DNA of 8,368 nt from BTRF01 sp036986255 (GTDB taxonomy: Bacteria; Patescibacteriota; WWE3; 9FT-COMBO-53-11), in contig BTRF01000028.1 in the NCBI GenBank assembly GCA_036986255.1, forward strand, positions 1 through 8,368, read 5' to 3'. Every line of letters begins with the position of its first letter. Within the stretch, counting starts at the first letter, position 1. The notes under the pieces are model-generated. The model did no database searches. It was not told where the DNA came from and saw only the letters and a program-made list of their open reading frames with translations. Below, in pieces: positions 1 to 6,071 of this stretch. Both the position numbers and the translations under genes were made by a program.

Positions 1-668
1 AGGGAAGAATTGTGGAAGCGCTGGGGGCAAGCGAATCCAAGATTGCTGTGGCCCATCCAGGGGTTGCCGATGATTTTCGGCCGGTGAGGGAGGGGGAGCA
101 GAAACGAGTTAAAGATAAATACCGAATCCGAAAACCCTTCATTCTTTACTTGGGAACGGTAGATCCTCGAAAAAATATTTCCCTTTTGATTAAGGCCTTC
201 TCCCAGCTTAAAAAGAGATCCGATTTAAGTTTGGTTATTGCCGGTAGGAAAGGTTGGCTGTATGAAAACCTTTTGAAGGAAGTTGCGGATTTGGATCTGT
301 CGAGTGACGTGATTTTTACCGGATATATTGCTGATGATGACCGCCCCGGTCTTTTAAGTGCGGCGGAGGTTTTTGTCTACCCTTCCTTTTTTGAGGGTTT
401 CGGAATTCCGGTGGTGGAGGCCCAGGCCTGCGGAACTCCGGTGGTTACCTCCAACACTACCGCTCTTCCCGAGGCCGCTGGGGAGGCGGCCGTTCTTATT
501 GATCCTCAAGAAGTTGGCCAGCTAAAGCAAGCGCTTGAGGATATCTTGTCGAAACCGAAATTAAGGGAGGATTTGGTGAAGAAAGGCTTGATCAACGCCA
601 AGAGATTTACTTGGAGGAGGACGGCCGAGAACGTACTGGAACTTTTTGAAAGGGTTGGGGGGAGATGA
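1..668 (+). CDS. Glycosyltransferase family 4, C-terminal part (5' end outside window)
   Basis: This is the C-terminal nucleotide-sugar-binding half of a GT4 (GT-B fold, retaining) glycosyltransferase. Such enzymes act at the cytosolic membrane face and transfer a sugar from an NDP-sugar to a lipid-linked glycan. The frame is open to the left edge (the coding frame begins at base 3), and the GTG at 12 is only an internal codon. The start and the N-terminal Rossmann domain are therefore missing from the window. Counting residues from that GTG, HPGVADDF (15-22) is the usual interdomain signature. FILYLGTVDPRKNI (43-56) opens the second Rossmann domain, and EGFGIPVVE (128-136) is the E-x7-E donor-site motif with both glutamates, followed by ACGTPVV. 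The 3' end overlaps the next gene by ATGA. The acceptor and donor sugars cannot be told from sequence. Confidence 0.93.
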   Translation, partial: GRIVEALGASESKIAVAHPGVADDFRPVREGEQKRVKDKYRIRKPFILYLGTVDPRKNISLLIKAFSQLKKRSDLSLVIAGRKGWLYENLLKEVADLDLSSDVIFTGYIADDDRPGLLSAAEVFVYPSFFEGFGIPVVEAQACGTPVVTSNTTALPEAAGEAAVLIDPQEVGQLKQALEDILSKPKLREDLVKKGLINAKRFTWRRTAENVLELFERVGGR

Positions 669-1684
669 GAGTTTTATTTTTCCCGTATTCCGATCTTAAT
701 CCTTATCAACAGCTCCTCGCCGCAGGGTTGAGAGATGCTGGTATCGAAGCTTCATTTGATAAAAAATTGTTTCGCCTGAGATCTTTTTGGCCCAAGCCGT
801 CTTTTGATCTTTTGCATTTGCATTGGCTGCCGGGCGATCTGCCCAGGATGCTTCTTCTTCTTTTAAAGCTTACGGCCCTCCGCCTTTTGAAGGTTCCTGT
901 CGTGTGGACCGTGCATAATCTTACTCATCACCAGCGCAGCGGGCGTTTTGATCTCCTGGGCAGGAGGATCGTAGCGCGGGTCTCCAACCTTCTTATCTGC
1001 CATTGTGAAAATGCCGGGGAGCTGGTTGCCGGCGTTTTCGGAATTGACAAGGATAAGATTGCGGTAGTTCCTCATGGCAATTATATAGGCGTCTACCCGG
1101 GGGAAGCGGGGAAGGCCGCCGCCCGCAGGAAGCTGGGTCTTCCTCAGGACGGGTTGGTTTTTCTCGTCTTTGGGATTGCAATGCGGCGCAAGGGCTTTCC
1201 CTCTTTCGTTAAGGAGTTTAAGAAGCTGAAAAGCCCGGCGACCCTGATTTATGCGGGGAAGATGGCCGACCCTGTTTTGCAGAGGCAGTTGGAGGAATTG
1301 CAAAAGGGAACTAGCAACATTAAATACTTTTTCGGATACGTTCCGGATAGCGAGGTTTCGGTATTCTTCGCCGCCGCGGATTGCGTGGCCGTGACTTACG
1401 AAGGCGCCTTGACTTCGGGGACGATAGCTTTAGCGGCATCTTTTGGGAAGGCGGTTGCGGCTCCGGCAGTGGGGTGCATTCCCGAACAGCTTGATCAGGG
1501 AGGGAATCTTCTTTACAATCCTAAGGAGACGGGGGCCCTGCTTAAAGCGCTTGAGCAGGCCTTTCAAGAAGATCTCGAGGCCCTGGGAAGGAAGAATTAC
1601 GATAAAGTTGAGAAAATGACGTGGAAGAAAATAGCAAGGAGAACGGCTAGGGTTTATGAAGAAGCATTTAATAAAAATATATGA
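665..1684 (+). CDS. Glycosyltransferase, GT-B fold (GT4-like)
   Basis: This is a 339-residue putative glycosyltransferase of the surface-polysaccharide cluster. The N-terminal Rossmann domain starts at MRVLFFPYSD and contains LLHLHWL (49-55) and VVWTVHNLTHH (79-89), which are signatures of a GT4-like subgroup. VPHGNY (135-140) marks the passage to the C-terminal domain. The donor-site region reads YEGALTSGTIALA (245-257) followed by FGKAVAAP. The first glutamate (E246) is present, but the second glutamate of the classical E-x7-E motif is replaced by a small or aliphatic residue. No signal peptide is visible; a Leu-rich stretch (62-75) could contact the membrane. The start is set by the ATGA overlap with the upstream stop, preceded by a G-rich stretch that may serve as ribosome binding site. 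The 3' end again overlaps the next gene by ATGA, so translation is probably coupled. The sugar specificity is unknown. Confidence 0.9.
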   Translation: MRVLFFPYSDLNPYQQLLAAGLRDAGIEASFDKKLFRLRSFWPKPSFDLLHLHWLPGDLPRMLLLLLKLTALRLLKVPVVWTVHNLTHHQRSGRFDLLGRRIVARVSNLLICHCENAGELVAGVFGIDKDKIAVVPHGNYIGVYPGEAGKAAARRKLGLPQDGLVFLVFGIAMRRKGFPSFVKEFKKLKSPATLIYAGKMADPVLQRQLEELQKGTSNIKYFFGYVPDSEVSVFFAAADCVAVTYEGALTSGTIALAASFGKAVAAPAVGCIPEQLDQGGNLLYNPKETGALLKALEQAFQEDLEALGRKNYDKVEKMTWKKIARRTARVYEEAFNKNI

Positions 1685-2220
1685 AAATTCTTGATTTAGG
1701 CTGTGGGAAAAGAAAGATGTCCGGGGCGGTGGGTATAGACAGCAACCCCCGCTCGGACGCGGATGTTATCCATGATTTGAACGAATTTCCCTATCCTTTT
1801 GAGGACGGTGAGTTTAACAGGGTGGTGGCTTTGAACATTTTGGAGCATCTCAAGGAGCCGCTGCGGGTGATGGAGGAACTGCATCGGATCTGCAAATCCG
1901 GTGCAGCCGTCCATATCGAAGTTCCGCACTACAGCAGTGTTGATTTCTACACCGATCCTACCCACGAGCATCCTTTTGCCACCCGTTCCTTTGATTATTT
2001 GGTAAAGGGAAACCCGCTCTTTGATTTTCGGTACTCGGATGCCGAGTTTGCCAAGCGGGAGGTTCGAATCACTTTTTCGGAATCGGACTGGGGTCCTTTA
2101 GCCAAGCTTCTAGAAACTGCGGTTAACCAGTTTCCGCTTTTTTATGAAACTCACCTGGCCTTTATCCTCACGGCTCACAAGGTTATTTTTGATCTTGAAG
2201 TTAGGAAGGCCCACCAATGA
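1681..2220 (+). CDS. Class I SAM-dependent methyltransferase (short form)
   Basis: This is a 179-residue Rossmann-fold methyltransferase. Motif I is LDLGCG (residues 4-9), at the very N-terminus with no accessory domain before it. It is followed by GID (18-20), acidic residues in HDL (31-33), and motif IV around LNILEHL (51-57). The segment VPHYSSVDFYTDPTHEHPF (81-99) matches a pattern (PH..S..DPTH) that I associate with small methyltransferases in polysaccharide clusters. By position the substrate is probably a sugar or lipid-linked glycan intermediate, but nothing in the sequence fixes this. The start overlaps the preceding stop (ATGA). No Shine-Dalgarno motif is visible in the A/T-rich bases before it, so initiation probably depends on coupling to the upstream gene. 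The stop overlaps the next ATG. A role in small-molecule methylation outside the cluster cannot be excluded. Confidence 0.88.
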   Translation: MKILDLGCGKRKMSGAVGIDSNPRSDADVIHDLNEFPYPFEDGEFNRVVALNILEHLKEPLRVMEELHRICKSGAAVHIEVPHYSSVDFYTDPTHEHPFATRSFDYLVKGNPLFDFRYSDAEFAKREVRITFSESDWGPLAKLLETAVNQFPLFYETHLAFILTAHKVIFDLEVRKAHQ

Positions 2221-3296
2221 AGGTTTACGTGGTAACCGAGGTTGCGAAACCCTTTTACTACGCTCCGCTCGAAAAGCTTAAGCAAAAGGGGGAGATTGAG
2301 GATTGGGAGCTTTGGAGCTTCCGCACCTTCCGGCCCGCGCTCAAAAATACTCTCATTAAGCTGGGGTTAGTAGAGGGGCGCGAGTACGAGCCTTTGAACC
2401 TTAAGGAGTTTTTCATGCGTCTTTTTTTGCCCCTTCGAATGCTCTTTTGGGACAATATTATCTTTGGAATGGAGCCTTTTGATGTAAAAGTTATTTACCC
2501 ATTAATAATGAAATTTTTGGGTAAAAATATTGTTGAATACACCTCTTGGCCCTACTGGGAAGGGAACTTTCAGCCGCGGACGGGGGTGCCGGGAGTGCGG
2601 CTCCTGTGGCGCCTTTTTCTCAGGAATCTCAGGGTTGTCGCCGTTACTCCGGCGGCGAAGAAGGCCGTGGAGGGGTTTGAACCCGCGGCAAAAGTAGCTC
2701 AAATTCCCCATTCGGTCGATTTGGAGAAATTTAAACCCCGAGGGTTGAAAGGGGAAACCCTCGGGGTTAAGAAGAGGATGACGGTTATCACCCTGGTCCA
2801 ACTCTACCCGGAGAAGGGGATTCGGCAGATTATTGAGTTGGCGAAGAGGATTCCGGAGGCCGATTTTGTGGTGGTTTCCCGGGGCGGAACGATGGAAGAG
2901 GAGGTTGGGAAGGCGGAAGAGAAGCTGAAGAATTTTAAGTGGGTTGGCGATAAAGGTCGGGAGAAGAAGCTGCGGGAAGCAGACATCTTTGTTCTGGCTT
3001 CTTACCGGATTCCTCGTTGGGAGGAGCTTTTTGGAATGGCGGTGGTGGAGGCGATGGCGAGCGGGTTGCCGGTGGTCGCTACCGATAGCGTTGGTCCCCG
3101 GGGGATCGTGGAGGAGGGAAAAACCGGGTTTATCGTTCCTCAGAAGGATACGGATGCCTTAGAGGGAAAGATCCGGCTTCTTTTGGGTGATTCTGAGCTT
3201 CGCCGGAGGATGGGGGAGCGGAGTCATGAAGTGGCAAAGAGGAAATATAATATTGGCGGCATAACGGAGAAGTGGCTGAGGGTAATCACGGCCTGA
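2217..3296 (+). CDS. Glycosyltransferase family 4
   Basis: This is a full-length GT4 glycosyltransferase of 359 residues. The N-terminal acceptor domain begins MKVYVVTEV and is rich in aromatic and basic residues. IPHSVDLEKFKP (163-174) marks the domain junction. The C-terminal domain has VQLYPEKGI (194-202), GREKKLREADIFVLAS (247-262) and the E-x7-E donor-site motif ELFGMAVVE (270-278), then ASGLPVVATD and GKTGFIVP. An AGGAAGG ribosome binding site lies about 7 bases before the ATG, the clearest one in the cluster, and the start overlaps the upstream stop by ATGA. The linker between the two domains (about residues 173-184) is encoded by a perfect 13-bp inverted repeat. The gene ends 29 bases before the membrane-protein gene. 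Donor and acceptor are not predictable. Confidence 0.93.
   Translation: MKVYVVTEVAKPFYYAPLEKLKQKGEIEDWELWSFRTFRPALKNTLIKLGLVEGREYEPLNLKEFFMRLFLPLRMLFWDNIIFGMEPFDVKVIYPLIMKFLGKNIVEYTSWPYWEGNFQPRTGVPGVRLLWRLFLRNLRVVAVTPAAKKAVEGFEPAAKVAQIPHSVDLEKFKPRGLKGETLGVKKRMTVITLVQLYPEKGIRQIIELAKRIPEADFVVVSRGGTMEEEVGKAEEKLKNFKWVGDKGREKKLREADIFVLASYRIPRWEELFGMAVVEAMASGLPVVATDSVGPRGIVEEGKTGFIVPQKDTDALEGKIRLLLGDSELRRRMGERSHEVAKRKYNIGGITEKWLRVITA
2734..2768. repeat. 13-bp perfect inverted repeat inside a glycosyltransferase gene
   Basis: The left arm AACCCCGAGGGTT (2734-2746) and the exact reverse complement AACCCTCGGGGTT (2756-2768) are separated by 9 bases. The repeat lies in the coding sequence at the linker between the two GT-B domains, so in mRNA it would form a stable hairpin. 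There is no T-tract after it, so it does not look like a terminator. Confidence 0.85.
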
Positions 3297-3325
3297 CGGC
3301 CGCAGTTCAGCCAAACATCTAAGAG

Positions 3326-4753
3326 ATGACTAAAGTTAAGGACTCACTCTTAAAATTAAAAAACCTCTCGGTGGATGATATTTTGGTTGGGCTCGTCTAT
3401 CTGTTCGTGGCTCTTCTTCCCCTGACTTACTGGCCCGTAATTGAGGTGGGATTCACGGTCAAGTTTAGCGAGGTCGTTGGGGTGGCGGCATTTGCTCTTT
3501 TAATTCTAAGCCGGTTTTGGCGGTGGGTGCGAAACCCCGAGGGCTTGAAGCTTCCCACCCTGAGGGTTGGGGCGATGGATGTTCTGCTTCTCGGTTTTTG
3601 GGTTGTGACGGGGCTGTCGCTGACGCAGGCGATCAATATTGAGAGAGGGGTAGCTTGGTGGCTTTGGCTCTCTTTTTATATCTTCGGCGTTTACTACCTG
3701 GTAACCAGCGTAATAAGGGATGAAAAACACCTTCGAGGTCTTTTAAAAACCTACATTTTGGTTGCTGCGGGGGTGGCCGTCTTCGGCATTTACCAATTTT
3801 TTGCGGATTATTTGGATCTTTCTTTTACTCTTTTACAGGCCGGCTTTGGTAAGTTTGGCGGTTTGGGATACCCTCGTCCCCACGCTTTTCTTAAGGAACC
3901 CCTCCTTTTCGGACACTATCTTCTCGCTCCGGCTTTGTTTCTTGCGGTTTCTTTTCTCTCGAGAAAGGCGGCGTTTTTTAGGCCTTGGGTGGAGGGGCTT
4001 CTAACCTTTCTCTTCGTTTTGGTTATTTGGGCGACCCTGTCGCGGGGAGCGGTGGGGGCCCTGCTGGGGGCATTGGTCGTGCTAGCTCTGAGTTACTCGG
4101 CTTTTAGAGTTATTAAGGGTAAGAGATTCGCTCAAGTTTTTTCCCCGGTGGGGAAGCGTTTTTTACCCTTTCTCCTCATTCTTGCCTTAGCGGTACCGGC
4201 TTACACAGGGATGACTAAGCTGGGCCTTTATTTTGAAGACACTTCTGGGGTGTCGGTGGAGCGGGCCACTCGCCTGGAGAAGAAGCGCGAAACCGCCCTT
4301 TTGGAGCAGAACCGGCTCTCTCTCGGGGACCCTCGATACGTTAACTGGAGGTCCGCGTGGAAGATGTTTAAAGAAAAACCCCTTTTAGGAGTGGGGTGGG
4401 GGAATTTTGGCCCCGCTCTTACTGGGGTTACGGAAGGAATTACGGGGCATGGTAAAGTCTTTCCTATCGTTAACAATGAACCCCTGGAGGTGGCGGTGGA
4501 GAGCGGGATTCTGGGGCTGATTTTTTATCTGGGGTTCAGTACCGTTTTTGCCTGGCAGATGCTGAGGGGGTTGTGGAGATCTGTAGCGCAGAAGCTTTAC
4601 GCCTGGACGCCGATATTTGCAGGGTTCTTGCTTTCTTTTCTTGCCCTGACCGCTCAGTTTTTGACTTTCTCCACTATCCAAATCGGCCACTTCTGGCTTA
4701 TTTTGGGGTTGGGGATTTCTGGGTGGAGAATGGCGTCTCTAGAAAAGAAATAG
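3326..4753 (+). CDS. O-antigen ligase / Wzy_C family polysaccharide polymerase (membrane protein)
   Basis: This is a 475-residue multi-pass membrane protein with about ten or more hydrophobic segments, for example 19-38, 49-65, 84-99, 109-130, 141-160, 193-211, 222-257, 277-294, 395-414 and 428-463. WaaL ligases and Wzy-type polymerases share this architecture and act on the outer face of the cytoplasmic membrane on undecaprenyl-linked glycans. The family signatures are TLSRGA (237-242), the large extracytoplasmic loop (about 295-395) with RSAWKMFKEKPLLGVGWGNF (342-361), and VNNEPLEVAVESGILG (382-397). The last segment matches the WaaL-type motif H-[NSQ]-x9-GxxG except that the histidine is Asn383. 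Whether the protein ligates or polymerises cannot be decided from sequence. The start ATG has only a weak upstream AAGAG. The gene sits 29 bases after a glycosyltransferase and is followed by a methyltransferase gene after 16 bases. Confidence 0.88.
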   Translation: MTKVKDSLLKLKNLSVDDILVGLVYLFVALLPLTYWPVIEVGFTVKFSEVVGVAAFALLILSRFWRWVRNPEGLKLPTLRVGAMDVLLLGFWVVTGLSLTQAINIERGVAWWLWLSFYIFGVYYLVTSVIRDEKHLRGLLKTYILVAAGVAVFGIYQFFADYLDLSFTLLQAGFGKFGGLGYPRPHAFLKEPLLFGHYLLAPALFLAVSFLSRKAAFFRPWVEGLLTFLFVLVIWATLSRGAVGALLGALVVLALSYSAFRVIKGKRFAQVFSPVGKRFLPFLLILALAVPAYTGMTKLGLYFEDTSGVSVERATRLEKKRETALLEQNRLSLGDPRYVNWRSAWKMFKEKPLLGVGWGNFGPALTGVTEGITGHGKVFPIVNNEPLEVAVESGILGLIFYLGFSTVFAWQMLRGLWRSVAQKLYAWTPIFAGFLLSFLALTAQFLTFSTIQIGHFWLILGLGISGWRMASLEKK

Positions 4754-4769
4754 GGCATTACGAATTGGG

Positions 4770-5474
4770 ATGAAAAGATTAAAACAGCTTTTAAAGGCAT
4801 TTACTCCGAGATTTATACTTGGTCTCTACCAAGCACAGAAGAGAGGCTCCTGGTTTGACCCTTTTTGGCGATGGAAATATAAGGCAGCTAGCGATGAGCA
4901 GTGGAAGAATATCTATAACGCACGGTGGGAGCATGACCCTGAGGAGTCGGTGAGCATTGAGGATCTCAAACTAGCCGGTAAATATCTTGATAAAGCTAAA
5001 GCAAAATCTGTTTTGGACGTAGGATCGGGGTCAGGTAAAACCGCTATTTTTCTCGCCGGTCTGGGTTTTAAAGTTTCTGGCTTAGATGTAAGCACCAAAG
5101 CTATTGACCTTGCAAGAGAGAGGGCTCAGGAGGCCAAGGTAGGGGTTAATTTTTATGAGGGTAGGGTTGGGAAGCTGCCTTTTGGTGATAAATCGTTTGA
5201 CGCGGTTTTGGCGTTTCATGTTTTAGAACATGTCGCATCGGTAGAAGATGCTGTGAGCGAGCTTGAAAGAGTTGCAAAAAGGTTGGTCCTCATAATTGTG
5301 CCTTCTCAAAAACACGATTCTTGGGCGGCCAATTACCATACTCAGTTTTTTGAGAAGAAGGAGGATCTTATTAGAGTTATGAGTTTTGAGAATTTTGAAT
5401 GCGGGGAGTTTGATCGGAGCCGTTCGGATGGGTATCCCGGAAAGATACTTTTCTATGCTGGGTTTGCTATGTGA
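4770..5474 (+). CDS. Class I SAM-dependent methyltransferase
   Basis: This is a 234-residue methyltransferase of the Methyltransf_11/25 type. An 80-residue N-terminal extension, basic and aromatic (MKRLKQLLKAFTPRF; WFDPFWRWKYK at 28-38), may bind membrane or substrate. It precedes motif I VLDVGSGSG (81-89), motif II GLDVS (104-108), FDAVLAFHVLEHV (143-155, motifs IV/V) and RLVLIIVPS (171-179). YHTQFF (189-194) follows, as in many methyltransferases that act on glycans or lipids. It is the last gene of the + strand block, 16 bases after the membrane protein gene, and converges on the minus-strand regulator 90 bases away. The codons before the ATG carry only a poor GGG-type ribosome binding site. 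The gene looks more A/T-rich than its neighbours by eye, which was not measured. The substrate is not known; methylation of a sugar in the exported glycan is the likely role. Confidence 0.88.
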   Translation: MKRLKQLLKAFTPRFILGLYQAQKRGSWFDPFWRWKYKAASDEQWKNIYNARWEHDPEESVSIEDLKLAGKYLDKAKAKSVLDVGSGSGKTAIFLAGLGFKVSGLDVSTKAIDLARERAQEAKVGVNFYEGRVGKLPFGDKSFDAVLAFHVLEHVASVEDAVSELERVAKRLVLIIVPSQKHDSWAANYHTQFFEKKEDLIRVMSFENFECGEFDRSRSDGYPGKILFYAGFAM

Positions 5475-5564
5475 CTGGGGTTCTTTTCTCACCCAGATTG
5501 TAGATCTGTATCAAGTATGCGTGGGCAATAGTGTACACTATCGCACGGCGACTGTTGGGTGGTG
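5475..5564. other. Convergent intergenic region without a clear terminator
   Basis: These 90 bases lie between the 3' ends of the methyltransferase (+) and the TrpR-like gene (-). Near the start CTGGG and CCCAG could form a 5-bp stem with a 12-base loop, but no T-tract follows, so it is a poor terminator. The notable element is a palindrome at 5528-5541, listed separately. No gene was seen here. Confidence 0.6.
5528..5541. promoter_or_regulatory. Second copy of the operator-like palindrome core
   Basis: ATAGTGTACACTAT is a perfect 14-bp palindrome. With the A at 5527 it shares the 15 bases AATAGTGTACACTAT with the centre of the larger palindrome upstream of the TrpR-like gene. The two centres are 380 bp apart. 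Outside the core the arms (GCGTGGGC on one side, CGCACGGC on the other) are only partly complementary. It lies 24 bases beyond the 3' end of the regulator gene, not in an obvious promoter. Its function as a second binding site is inferred from the shared core. Confidence 0.6.
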
Positions 5565-5873
5565 CTAGTGGTGGGGGAGTCTGGCCACGGTTTTTTCTAG
5601 TGTTTTGGTAGTGGAGAGAAGGAGCTTGGAACGAATGCGGGCGATAGTTGAACGTTGAACATTTAATGCTTTTTCAATCTCATGATATTTTCGTCCGGTT
5701 AGAAGCATCTTGGCGATTTGGACGCGCTTGGCGAACATTCTTTCCTCCATTGGAGTGAGGAGGTCGCGGAGAAGGTGCCCCATCTCCTTGGGATTCTGGC
5801 TGCTCAAAGCTTTGAAGAGCTCGCTGAGATATTTATCCATTTTATCGGGTGTTCTCCTGGCGACTTTTGGCAT
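5565..5873 (-). CDS. TrpR-superfamily DNA-binding protein, YerC/YecD type
   Basis: This is a 102-residue helical DNA-binding protein related to the tryptophan repressor and closest in pattern to YerC/YecD proteins. LLTPMEERMFAKRVQIAKML (38-57) aligns with the LTPDEREALGTRVRI region of E. coli TrpR. The helix-turn-helix follows as KYHEIEKALNVQRSTIARIR (62-81). The equivalents of TrpR Thr44, Arg54 and Arg84 are kept (T40, R50, R79). Gly85 and Ser88, which shape the indole pocket, are I80 and K83, so tryptophan is unlikely to be the co-repressor. The annotated ATG lacks a ribosome binding site. A second ATG (codon 12, base 5840) has AGGAG 13 bases upstream, and many relatives start near there, so the first 11 residues are uncertain. 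The gene stands alone, convergent with the glycan operon and downstream of a perfect palindrome, which suggests autoregulation. The natural target genes are unknown. Confidence 0.88.
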   Translation of the reverse strand: MPKVARRTPDKMDKYLSELFKALSSQNPKEMGHLLRDLLTPMEERMFAKRVQIAKMLLTGRKYHEIEKALNVQRSTIARIRSKLLLSTTKTLEKTVARLPHH

Positions 5874-5896
5874 AACTTCGGATTAAGCTATCAGTT

Positions 5897-5932
5897 CCTT
5901 GCGTGTAATAGTGTACACTATTACACGCAAGG
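5897..5932. promoter_or_regulatory. 36-bp perfect palindrome, probable operator of the TrpR-like gene
   Basis: Each arm is CCTTGCGTGTAATAGTGT read inward, with no spacer and no mismatch; the axis lies between 5914 and 5915. The inner 20 bases GTAATAGTGTACACTATTAC resemble the E. coli trp operator, whose half-site is GTACTAGT, but the half-sites here are 2 bp further apart. It ends 23 bases before the annotated start of the TrpR-like gene and overlaps the best candidate promoter. Operator function is inferred from this position, from the symmetry and from the second core copy at 5528-5541. Confidence 0.75.
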
Positions 5933-5938
5933 GGGCAA
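5910..5938 (-). promoter_or_regulatory. Candidate sigma-70-type promoter of the TrpR-like gene
   Basis: On the minus strand, TTGCCC (5933-5938) and TACACT (5910-5915) are 17 bases apart. Each matches 4 of 6 bases of the -35 and -10 consensus. The spacer and -10 box lie inside the 36-bp palindrome, as expected for a repressor that blocks its own promoter. Four-of-six matches are common by chance, so this is a tentative call. Confidence 0.35.
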
Positions 5939-5977
5939 GGGGGTTGGGTGTGGTAGCAGTAATACGCCAACACTTGC

Positions 5978-6019
5978 AAAAAAGAACCCCGCTAAGGTGT
6001 TTAGAGCACCCAAGCGGGG
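5978..6019 (-). terminator. Intrinsic terminator downstream of the glutamine synthetase remnant
   Basis: A hairpin is formed by CCCCGCT..GGTG (5987-5999) with CACC..AGCGGGG (6007-6019) and has a two-base internal mismatch. On the minus strand it is followed at once by TTCTTTTTT. It lies about 50 bases beyond the stop of the glutamine synthetase fragment and points away from it. This gives classical GC stem plus U-tract geometry for the minus strand. Confidence 0.8.
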
Positions 6020-6071
6020 AGATAGCTAGAAGGACTATATCTTACAATCTCTAGTTTTTAGTGCCCTAGGA

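Noticed and set aside
12..14. GTG as start of the first glycosyltransferase
   Set aside because: The frame continues upstream to the window edge, and the product would lack the whole N-terminal domain.
3289..3304. CGGCC/GGCCG hairpin over the stop codon of the third glycosyltransferase
   Set aside because: A 5-bp stem without T-tract in a 29-base gap within an operon; it may be chance.
4573..4773. 66-codon + strand frame overlapping the end of the membrane protein gene
   Set aside because: It is a shadow frame of the O-antigen ligase-type gene, and the sequence has no domain pattern.
5477..5497. CTGGG/CCCAG stem after the last methyltransferase gene as a terminator
   Set aside because: The stem is only 5 bp with a 12-base loop and no T-tract follows.
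5528..5541. Palindrome as an intrinsic terminator of the TrpR-like gene
   Set aside because: As RNA it gives only about 5 weak A/U-rich pairs with no U-tract. The match to the upstream palindrome favours a protein-binding site.
5718..6029. 103-codon + strand frame opposite the TrpR-like gene
   Set aside because: It is antisense to a gene with clear family homology, its product has no recognisable motif, and it runs through the palindrome and a terminator hairpin.
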